Of a stretch of 9,550 bases of DNA, positions 1 through 4,994 are shown in pieces. The notes under the pieces are model-generated. The model had not been told where the DNA came from and made no database searches. It was given only the letters and a program-made list of their open reading frames with translations. Position 1 is the first letter of the stretch. Each line of letters starts with the position of its first letter. A program made the position numbers and the translations under genes. The stretch covers positions 1-9,550 of the forward strand of contig JBAZMG010000041.1 of assembly GCA_041649895.1 (NCBI GenBank), in the 5' to 3' direction. This DNA is from STD1-204 sp041649895. Lineage in GTDB: Bacteria > Patescibacteriota > Minisyncoccia > Minisyncoccales > Minisyncoccaceae.

Positions 1-97
1 ATACCGAGAGTGCTCCACCCGATCCCTTTCCGAACTCGGAAGTGAAATCTCTCATGGCCGATGATAGTGGATTCCGCGAAAGTAGGTAGTCCCCGTA
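1..97 (+). rRNA. rrf: 5S ribosomal RNA, 3' part (5' end outside window)
   Basis: The first ~97 bases match the 3' two thirds of bacterial 5S rRNA. Visible landmarks are the loop B/helix III segment CCACCCGATCCC, the highly conserved CCGAACTCGGAAGTGAAA, the CCGATGATAGTGG loop E/helix IV region, and the closing GAAAGTAGGTAGTCCCCGTAT that would pair with the missing 5' end. 5S rRNA is the central-protuberance RNA of the large ribosomal subunit. Its position suggests the window begins at the end of an rRNA operon. The 3' end at 97 is estimated from the expected terminal helix and could be off by a few bases. Confidence 0.95.
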
Positions 98-123
98 TTA
101 AAGATCAAAAAGAAATACTATTC

Positions 124-148
124 AGGGAGGGTTAACCCCCTCTTTTTA
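124..148 (+). terminator. Intrinsic terminator after 5S rRNA
   Basis: A GC-rich stem GAGGG (127-131) pairs with CCCTC (138-142), can be lengthened by wobble pairs at the base, and is followed by TTTTT (143-147). It lies 26 bases after the 5S end and should end the rRNA transcript. Confidence 0.85.
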
Positions 149-149
149 T

Positions 150-178
150 TTGCAAATAATGCGTCGATGTGGTAATAA
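150..178 (+). promoter_or_regulatory. Sigma70-type promoter of the small membrane protein gene
   Basis: TTGCAA (150-155) and TAATAA (173-178) are separated by exactly 17 bases, directly after the T-tract of the 5S terminator. The predicted start near 185 leaves a leader of about 18 bases containing the GGAG ribosome-binding site at 191-194. Confidence 0.55.
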
Positions 179-202
179 AAAGCCAGAGACGGAGATTTCG
201 CG

Positions 203-397
203 ATGTCAAGAATTCACATATCTGAGGATGTATCGTTTCAAGAAAACATTGCCCTTGTTGTTGTGCTTGCGGTATTAGCAGCTTTTATTATCATCGTCTT
301 AATGGCGCGACCGTCGGGTCAAAACTTTATTTACGCCATATTGGTTGTAGCCGGACTATGCTTAGTTCTAATGCTAAAATCAACAGCGTCAGATTAA
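203..397 (+). CDS. Small two-helix membrane protein, unknown function
   Basis: Encodes 64 residues. The ATG at 203 is supported by a Shine-Dalgarno GGAG at 191-194 with an 8-base spacer. A short polar N-terminus (about 1-15) is followed by a long hydrophobic helix (about 16-35), a short polar turn ARPSGQN, and a second hydrophobic helix (about 42-58), ending in a small polar tail. No signal peptide cleavage site, cysteine pair or known motif is visible. It has its own promoter and a hairpin terminator just after the stop, so it is a monocistronic unit between the rRNA operon and mreC. I do not recognise a family. It contains one lysine and two arginines. The promoter, SD and terminator together make it a convincing real gene despite its size. 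Confidence 0.75.
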   Translation: MSRIHISEDVSFQENIALVVVLAVLAAFIIIVLMARPSGQNFIYAILVVAGLCLVLMLKSTASD

Positions 398-406
398 TTC
401 GTTATC

Positions 407-427
407 AAAAAGAGCTTTGCTCTTTTT
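407..427 (+). terminator. Intrinsic terminator of the 64-aa gene
   Basis: AAAAAGAGC (407-415) and GCTCTTTTT (419-427) form a perfect 9-bp stem with a TTT loop, and further T residues follow. It begins 9 bases after the stop codon. The same bases contain the -35 element of the mreC promoter, so terminator and promoter physically overlap. Confidence 0.85.
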
Positions 428-445
428 TTATTTTTGGCTTATAAT
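417..445 (+). promoter_or_regulatory. mreC operon promoter, predicted leaderless start
   Basis: TTGCTC (417-422) and a perfect TATAAT (440-445) are 17 bases apart. Only six bases separate the -10 box from the mreC ATG at 452, so transcription would begin at or next to the A of the start codon, giving a leaderless mRNA. No SD could be transcribed from this promoter. Confidence 0.75.
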
Positions 446-451
446 ACCCCT

Positions 452-1261
452 ATGAACTCAATTATTAAAAAAAGGACTGTTTTTACGATTGTCTTATTGG
501 CAATTGTTTTTATGGGCCTTAATTTTTGGGGCGGGAATAGCGTCAAAAATTTCTTCTACAAACAATCATCGGGTCTGCAGGGCTTTCTTTGGAGGAGCGG
601 GAGCGAGGCCTCGTTCGCGAAAAAAAACCAGGAAGAGCTTAACAAAAAACTTTTGGAAGAAAATCAAAAACTGGTTTCGCGATTGGCTGATCTGGATTCT
701 TTAAAAAAAGAAAACGAGACTTTGAGGCAAGCCCTGAGCATCGGTTTAAAAAATGATTTTGATCTGATAATGGCGGAAGTAACGGCTAAAAATAACTTTA
801 GCGTCAAGGGTGTCGCGTATGGCGACTCATTGCTTATTAACAAGGGTAGGATTGATGGAGTGCAAAAGGGATTTCCGGTAGTTTTAGCAAACAAGATTTT
901 ATTGGGAAAGGTGGTTGACGTTTATGATAATTTTTCAAGAGTGATGATGATAACAAGCAAGGACAGCGTGATCGATGTTTCGGTCGAGAACACGGATACT
1001 TTCGCCCTGGCGAAGGGAGCGGGGGATCAAAAGATAAATCTGGATATGTTTCCCAAAGACAAGGAATTAAAGGAAGGTGCCCTGGTGATAACAAGTGCCT
1101 TGGGTAGCGCTTATCCCTCCGGGTTGGCCATCGGCACAATCGACAAGATAATCGGCTTGGACAGCGAAAGCTTTAAAAAGGCGAGCATTAAACCGGCGTA
1201 TAATTTAGACACGCTTAGTAATGTCTTTATAATTAAAAATATTGTTATATTTGATGAATAA
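452..1261 (+). CDS. mreC: Rod shape-determining protein MreC
   Basis: MreC is a bitopic membrane protein that connects the MreB cytoskeleton and the elongasome (MreD, PBP2, RodA) and activates peptidoglycan synthesis during elongation. The 269-residue protein has a short basic N-terminus (NSIIKKR), one transmembrane helix (about 9-28), a coiled coil (about 54-92, with E/K/L-rich heptads), and the beta-barrel MreC domain with family-like segments DSLLINKGRIDGVQKGFPVV and SGLAIGTI. Length is normal for the family. I chose ATG 452 rather than the in-frame TTG at 434, because 434 lies upstream of and inside the -10 region of the apparent promoter. Its stop overlaps the mreD start (ATGAATAA), indicating translational coupling. 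No mreB is visible next to it. Confidence 0.95.
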   Translation: MNSIIKKRTVFTIVLLAIVFMGLNFWGGNSVKNFFYKQSSGLQGFLWRSGSEASFAKKNQEELNKKLLEENQKLVSRLADLDSLKKENETLRQALSIGLKNDFDLIMAEVTAKNNFSVKGVAYGDSLLINKGRIDGVQKGFPVVLANKILLGKVVDVYDNFSRVMMITSKDSVIDVSVENTDTFALAKGAGDQKINLDMFPKDKELKEGALVITSALGSAYPSGLAIGTIDKIIGLDSESFKKASIKPAYNLDTLSNVFIIKNIVIFDE

Positions 1262-1595
1262 AAAAACCATAATTTTATTTTTTATCCTGGGAGTCTTTTT
1301 TTATTTATTCTCCATCGTGGAAATGAGCTTTTTTCCTTTTTATAATGTTTTTATTTTTAAGATTAGCTTGTCTCTCGTAATACCGATTTTGATCTGTCTG
1401 TTTGAAGAGCCGGAAAAATTATTGGGAGTTTATGCCGCCTTTTGGGCGGGATTTTTCGCGGACACATTGTCTTTTTCAATGTATTACGGGATTATGACAA
1501 TTACAATGGTTTTAGCGGCCTTCTTAATAAAACTAATTTTATTAAAATATGTCAGGGTCCCGTCGTCAGCATGGTTATCCAAAATTCAGGGTTAG
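1254..1595 (+). CDS. mreD: MreD-like membrane protein, short (lacks C-terminal helices)
   Basis: MreD is the polytopic partner of MreC in the elongasome. The assignment rests on position between mreC and mrdA, on strong hydrophobicity, and on MreD-like segments (WAGFFADTLS after a helix, then YYGIMTITMVLAAFLIK). Helices are apparent at about 5-22, 35-50, 58-74 and 78-97. With 113 residues it is clearly shorter than the roughly 160 usual in the family. After KYVRVPS the frame ends in a nondescript SAWLSKIQG, where a last transmembrane segment would be expected. ATG 1254 overlaps the mreC stop and is preferred over the upstream TTG 1242. The 3' end overlaps mrdA by 47 bases in another frame. 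It could be truncated but functional, or a decaying gene. Confidence 0.8.
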   Translation: MNKKTIILFFILGVFFYLFSIVEMSFFPFYNVFIFKISLSLVIPILICLFEEPEKLLGVYAAFWAGFFADTLSFSMYYGIMTITMVLAAFLIKLILLKYVRVPSSAWLSKIQG

Positions 1596-3624
1596 GAGGG
1601 GTGGTGAGATCGAAACCGATGAAGTGTTTTTGGACGCGGCTATACAAAAAAAGCAAAGGTCAAAGAACATCGGATACGGAAAGATCGAAACCGCTTTGTC
1701 AAAAAAGACATTCGTAATCCTTTTCAGCTGTATCGTCTTTACGATTACGGCGTTTTTTGCTTTCGCTTTTTACTTCCAGGTGATCGAGCACGATGTGTAC
1801 GCGCAAAAATCCGAACGAAACAGATACATCTCAAGTAATATTGATTCCCAGAGAGGGATAATCTATGATCGAAACCACATCCAGCTTGTCTCAAACGACC
1901 AAACGTTTAACCTTGTTTGCGAATACGCGGCATTACCGGAAGAGAAAGATATTTTTGATCGCGAAGTCATGGAATTGGCGAAGATAATGGGCGTCACTTC
2001 GGAAGAAATAAGCAACCGGATCGAGGAGAAAAAAAAGAAAGGAAATCCGAGCGATGCCATCTTCGAGGATTTGGACAAGGAAGCGGACAAAGACAAGATC
2101 ATTGTCCTTGAAACAAAAATGGATATCTTGCCCGGGTTTAGCATAGAAAAGAACAGCACGAGAATTTACAATAATGCCGAAAATTTTTCTTTGCTTTTGG
2201 GCTTTGTCTCTCGCGATAGCAAGAGCGGGCAATTGGGAATAGAAAAAGATTATAATGATTATTTGAAAGAAACGCCCGGTATTTTGGAGCGTGAAAGAAG
2301 CAGTAGCGACGGAACAGTGGAAGAAAAGATCGTAAAAGCCGCCGAGCCGGGCAACAATCTTTTGCTTAATATCGATGGCGATCTGCAAAACAAGATCAGC
2401 CAGTTCTTGAAAGAAGACGTGGATCAATATAATGCCAGGGCCGGATCCGTAGTTGTCACGGACCCGAACACGGGTGAAATTTTATCTTTGGCAAGCTATC
2501 CGTCCTTTGATAGCAATATTTTTTCAAAAGCCTTGTCAGAAGAAGAATACAATAAATTGATGGCCAGTTCAACAACCTCCTTTTATAATCGCGCCATTGC
2601 CGGAGAATATCCGATTGGTTCCACGATCAAGCCCTTGCTCGCGGCCGCCGCGTTGCAAGAAAACGTGATCACCGCGGATAAAGTTATAGATTGCGCGGGC
2701 GGACTCAGATTAAAAGATGGAACCTTTAAAAAAGACTGGACCACGCACGGAGCGACCAATATGACGAAAGCCATCGCGGAATCTTGTGACACTTATTTTT
2801 ATATCGTCGGCGGAGGTTATCAGGGATTTGACGGATTGGGAATAGACAGGATCGATAATTATCTCGCTGATTTCGGATTTGGCAAAGAAACAGGAATTGA
2901 TCTGTCCGGGGAAAGCGCCGGGTTTGTTCCGAGCGCTGAGTGGAAACAAGAAGAAATCGGGACGAGCTGGTATCCGGGCGACACTTATAATATCTCGATC
3001 GGGCAAGGGTATTTGGGGGTGACTCCGCTACAATTGGCAATGGCGACTGCCGCTGTGGCCAATGGCGGAACGTTATTCAAACCGCAAATTGTAAACAGCG
3101 TGCTCGATAAAAACAACAATGTTATTAAAAAATTCGAACCCGTTGTTGTTAAAGATGATTTCATCGGTTCCCGATATTTGGAACAGGTAAGACAGGGAAT
3201 GCGGCAAACTGTGCTTTCCTCGGCCGGTACGGCGCGCGGAATGCAGTCAATGCCCGTGACCTCCGCGGCAAAGACCGGGACGGCCCAAACAAGCAAGGCG
3301 GACACATATCACAACTTGATAACCTTGTTCGCGCCCTATGACAATCCACAGGTGGTAATAACTATTTTAATTGAAAGCGTACCCCATGAAACCGGAGTGG
3401 CTAACTTGCTTGCGAGACAAATAACGCAGTATTACTTTGCCGACAGATTAAAACAGGCCGAAGAGGCAAGTAAGCCAATCGAACAAACGACCGAGAATAT
3501 TGATGCCAATAATCCGGAAATAACACCATTGCCGGACGCGACCTTGCCGGAAGACCAACCCGCTATAAACACCGAAGACCAGCCGGACGGGACTCTTCCC
3601 GACGGCGAACCCCCAAGCGATTAG
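1549..3624 (+). CDS. mrdA: Penicillin-binding protein 2 (class B transpeptidase)
   Basis: PBP2 is the transpeptidase that cross-links peptidoglycan during side-wall elongation. The 691 residues contain, in order: a basic N-terminus with EIETDEVFLDA (20-30), a membrane anchor (about 54-78), the PBP dimerisation domain beginning near RGIIYDRN (102-109), and the transpeptidase domain with S358-T-I-K361 (catalytic serine and lysine), S412-C-D414 (the SxN position, with Asp as in many PBP2 enzymes) and K575-T-G-T. A Pro/Glu/Asp-rich tail of about 55 residues follows. The start is uncertain. ATG 1549 lies inside mreD and has no SD. An AGGAGGGG at 1594-1601 looks like an SD, but no ATG/GTG/TTG follows in frame until GTG 1624, 22 bases away. 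Third gene of the mre operon; no rodA follows. Confidence 0.95.
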   Translation: MSGSRRQHGYPKFRVRRGGEIETDEVFLDAAIQKKQRSKNIGYGKIETALSKKTFVILFSCIVFTITAFFAFAFYFQVIEHDVYAQKSERNRYISSNIDSQRGIIYDRNHIQLVSNDQTFNLVCEYAALPEEKDIFDREVMELAKIMGVTSEEISNRIEEKKKKGNPSDAIFEDLDKEADKDKIIVLETKMDILPGFSIEKNSTRIYNNAENFSLLLGFVSRDSKSGQLGIEKDYNDYLKETPGILERERSSSDGTVEEKIVKAAEPGNNLLLNIDGDLQNKISQFLKEDVDQYNARAGSVVVTDPNTGEILSLASYPSFDSNIFSKALSEEEYNKLMASSTTSFYNRAIAGEYPIGSTIKPLLAAAALQENVITADKVIDCAGGLRLKDGTFKKDWTTHGATNMTKAIAESCDTYFYIVGGGYQGFDGLGIDRIDNYLADFGFGKETGIDLSGESAGFVPSAEWKQEEIGTSWYPGDTYNISIGQGYLGVTPLQLAMATAAVANGGTLFKPQIVNSVLDKNNNVIKKFEPVVVKDDFIGSRYLEQVRQGMRQTVLSSAGTARGMQSMPVTSAAKTGTAQTSKADTYHNLITLFAPYDNPQVVITILIESVPHETGVANLLARQITQYYFADRLKQAEEASKPIEQTTENIDANNPEITPLPDATLPEDQPAINTEDQPDGTLPDGEPPSD

Positions 3625-3638
3625 AGTGGATATTTCGT

Positions 3639-3667
3639 TTGACATATACTTAATAATATTGTATGGT
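3639..3667 (+). promoter_or_regulatory. Consensus-like promoter of the accessory unit
   Basis: Perfect TTGACA (3639-3644) and TATGGT (3662-3667) are separated by 17 bases. The predicted start near 3674 coincides with the GGAGG Shine-Dalgarno (3674-3678), so the leader would be only about a dozen bases. No terminator hairpin with a T-tract is visible after mrdA, so some read-through from the mre operon is possible. Confidence 0.75.
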
Positions 3668-3685
3668 GTTAATGGAGGTTAAAAA

Positions 3686-4138
3686 ATGGCAGAAGAAACA
3701 TCAGAAAGTGATTCCTCTTTTCTCGCGGTAGTTTGCGTACTCCTTATAATAGGAGCTATCATTGGAGGCGTCGTCGGAATGTTTATTGGAGTCAATATGT
3801 GGGGGGAAACTCTTCCTAATGACCAGAATCTGGTGGCGTTTCAAAAGGGAGAAATGCGTATTTCTCATCAAAGCATTGATCTGAGAGAACCTTTAAGCAT
3901 AGAAGAGCTTCATGCGGAAGTGCTCCTTCCCGGGACGAGACATACCTACTTGCAGTACTCATTAACCCCGGACGAAGCACGGCTTTTGGGCCCTGGTTTC
4001 GGAGAACGCCTTGCGAACAATGTGATTGTCGAAGAGACTGAAGCAACGAATGGGTTAAGCTTTAATTCGTCGGGGTGGATTATCCCCCTGCCAAGCAGAG
4101 TTAATCCGGAACATATCGCTATTAGCCAAAGATGGTGA
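3686..4138 (+). CDS. Single-pass membrane protein, unknown function
   Basis: Encodes 150 residues. The ATG at 3686 is fixed by GGAGG at 3674-3678 with a 7-base spacer and by the promoter just upstream. An acidic N-terminus (EETSESDSS) precedes one hydrophobic helix (about 12-36) rich in glycines spaced like a helix-packing motif (IIGGVVGMFIGV). A soluble domain of about 110 residues follows, with no signal cleavage site or lipobox. I do not recognise the soluble domain. It has a single lysine against seven arginines, unlike the lysine-rich housekeeping proteins around it. It ends in TGA, whereas the other genes with visible ends use TAA or TAG. It shares a likely transcript with the hammerhead ribozyme 25 bases downstream and the cold-shock-domain gene after it. 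Confidence 0.8.
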   Translation: MAEETSESDSSFLAVVCVLLIIGAIIGGVVGMFIGVNMWGETLPNDQNLVAFQKGEMRISHQSIDLREPLSIEELHAEVLLPGTRHTYLQYSLTPDEARLLGPGFGERLANNVIVEETEATNGLSFNSSGWIIPLPSRVNPEHIAISQRW

Positions 4139-4163
4139 ATAGCGGGCGGGATTGAGAGACCCG

Positions 4164-4241
4164 TATAAAATCTCTCTCTGTTCTTCGGATGTGTGTCCGA
4201 ACTGACGAGTCCAAAAGGACGAAAACAGCAGATCTTTTATA
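4164..4241 (+). ncRNA. Type III hammerhead self-cleaving ribozyme
   Basis: All hammerhead core elements are present in order. Stem III is CTGTT (4178-4182) with AACAG (4224-4228). The cleavage triplet is T4181-T4182-C4183, with the predicted cut after C4183. Stem I is TTCGGA (4184-4189) with TCCGAA (4196-4201), loop TGTGTG. The core strand CTGACGA (4202-4208) fits CUGANGA. Stem II is GTCC (4209-4212) with GGAC (4217-4220), loop AAAA, followed by GAA (4221-4223) and then A4224, which pairs with T4182. The helix can extend outward: TCT (4171-4173) with AGA (4230-4232), and TATAAAA (4164-4170) with TTTTATA (4235-4241). From memory, it closely resembles the satellite tobacco ringspot virus hammerhead, including a GGATGTG stem I/loop and the GTCC/GGAC stem II. 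Cleavage would leave a 5'-OH RNA leading into the cold-shock-domain gene. Confidence 0.93.
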
Positions 4242-4309
4242 AGATTTCAGGCAATAACGCGGATTCAAATAAATTTGTTTCCGGATTATTGCTTGAAATT
4301 TTGAGCAAT

Positions 4310-4747
4310 GTGGTACTTGTGATAATTCAGGAATGGAACCCGAAAAGGGGATTCGGATTTGTCCGCTTGCGAAGCGGCCGGCGCGCGTTTGTGCATGTGT
4401 CGGAATTGAGGCCGTGTCCGCCTTGCGGAACAGACCTCACAGGGTATGAGATCGATGAACAATCTTTTCAAGTTGTAGAAACTGAAAAAGGATTGCAACT
4501 TGAAAATGTAAGGATTATACTTCCAACCGTTTGGAGTCTGGAGGGCGGAGTTATTGTGTCCGAAGCGACCTGGCCCCAAAGCAATAGAACGGAGAGAGGG
4601 CTTTATCCTATAGTTTATCGCTCCCGTGGCAAGCCCCCCCGATATGATCAGCAACGCGTTGAAATGGCGATACGGGATGGGTGTCTCCCCGAGATCATTT
4701 CCAAAGTAAAGAGTTATTATGAGTCGCTAACGGATAGTAAAAAATAG
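4310..4747 (+). CDS. Cold-shock-domain RNA/DNA-binding protein with extra C-terminal region
   Basis: Cold-shock domains bind single-stranded RNA or DNA and often act as RNA chaperones. From GTG 4310 the protein has 145 residues. The N-terminal ~68 residues form a cold-shock-like domain with RNP1 KRGFGFV (12-18) and RNP2-like FVHVSEL (27-33), preceded by the typical first strand VLVIIQEWN. The C-terminal ~75 residues are not recognised and contain no clear motif. The frame is open from GTG 4193, but that codon is in loop 1 of the hammerhead and the residues encoded there are ribozyme sequence, so an internal start is likely. TTG 4289, TTG 4301, GTG 4310 and GTG 4319 are possible. I chose 4310 because it places the start just before the first beta strand, as in Csp proteins. 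No clear SD is seen for any of them. Ends in TAG. Confidence 0.75.
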   Translation: MVLVIIQEWNPKRGFGFVRLRSGRRAFVHVSELRPCPPCGTDLTGYEIDEQSFQVVETEKGLQLENVRIILPTVWSLEGGVIVSEATWPQSNRTERGLYPIVYRSRGKPPRYDQQRVEMAIRDGCLPEIISKVKSYYESLTDSKK

Positions 4748-4753
4748 TCGATA

Positions 4754-4777
4754 GGAGATTTCCGACCGAAAATCTCC
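4754..4777 (+). terminator. Hairpin after the cold-shock-domain gene, weak terminator candidate
   Basis: GGAGATTT (4754-4761) and AAATCTCC (4770-4777) form a perfect 8-bp stem with an 8-base loop, six bases after the stop codon. The following TTCCTAATCTT is only moderately T-rich, so termination efficiency is uncertain. Confidence 0.5.
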
Positions 4778-4779
4778 TT

Positions 4780-4820
4780 CCTAATCTTGAGCCCACTTGA
4801 AATGTGGTTTGAAGATTGGG
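4780..4820 (+). other. Second, longer hairpin in the 3' region
   Basis: CCTAATCTT (4780-4788) pairs with AAGATTGGG (4812-4820), with one T-G wobble. A 4x4 internal loop and an inner CCAC/GTGG stem (4793-4796 with 4804-4807) with a 7-base loop follow. Downstream is AAACAAATCTATTTTT, which could supply a late T-tract. It may be a 3'-end structure of the accessory transcript. Confidence 0.4.
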
Positions 4821-4840
4821 AAACAAATCTATTTTTAGGG

Positions 4841-4869
4841 AATGTTTGGGGGCTTAGCCCCCAAACATT
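4841..4869. repeat. Perfect 13-bp inverted repeat with 3-base loop
   Basis: AATGTTTGGGGGC (4841-4853) and GCCCCCAAACATT (4857-4869) are perfect reverse complements around TTA. No T-run follows on either strand, so it is not a standard intrinsic terminator. It sits immediately upstream of the greA promoter and closes the accessory region. Confidence 0.8.
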
Positions 4870-4883
4870 GGGGATTGACAGCG

Positions 4884-4911
4884 TTGCTTTATTTTGAGTT
4901 TATGCTATGCT
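4884..4911 (+). promoter_or_regulatory. greA promoter with extended -10
   Basis: TTGCTT (4884-4889) is followed after 16 bases by TATGCT (4906-4911), preceded by a TG at 4903-4904 (extended -10). The lysS promoter has the same geometry. Alternatives overlap it: a perfect TTGACA at 4875-4880 lies 20 bases before TATGCT at 4901-4906, and TTGAGT (4895-4900) lies 18 bases before TATAAT (4919-4924). Which is used cannot be decided from the sequence. Confidence 0.5.
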
Positions 4912-4924
4912 GGTCTAATATAAT

Positions 4925-4971
4925 AAACAAGGTAGAAATATCTCTTGTTTTTTTAATAATTTAAAAGCAAG
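4925..4971 (+). promoter_or_regulatory. greA leader with two mutually exclusive hairpins
   Basis: CTTGTTT (4944-4950) can pair with upstream AAACAAG (4925-4931), giving a terminator-like hairpin followed by TTTT (4951-4954). Alternatively CTTGTTTTT (4944-4952) can pair with downstream AAAAGCAAG (4963-4971). The two structures cannot coexist, which is an attenuator-like layout. The stems are AT-rich and weak, so this is only a candidate. Confidence 0.3.
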
Positions 4972-4994
4972 ATAATACTACAAAGAAAAATTTT

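Noticed and set aside
434..451. Upstream TTG start for mreC
   Set aside because: The codons cover the TATAAT box of the likely promoter and would not be transcribed from it.
1562..1568. CTGACGA on the minus strand inside mreD, as a second hammerhead core
   Set aside because: No GAAA follows at the right distance and no flanking stems I and III can be formed.
1442..1717. Third-frame open frame across the mreD-mrdA junction, considered as the missing C-terminus of MreD by frameshift
   Set aside because: The translation after 1560 is polar and basic without a membrane segment, so it does not restore the expected MreD end.
3588..3606. CGGGA/TCCCG hairpin near the 3' end of mrdA as terminator
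   Set aside because: It lies within the coding sequence, the stem is only five base pairs, and no T-tract follows.
4164..4169. TATAAA as a -10 box for a separate promoter of the cold-shock-domain gene
   Set aside because: No acceptable -35 box exists 16-18 bases upstream (the bases there are GC-rich AGCGGG), and the bases are explained by the outer stem III pairing.
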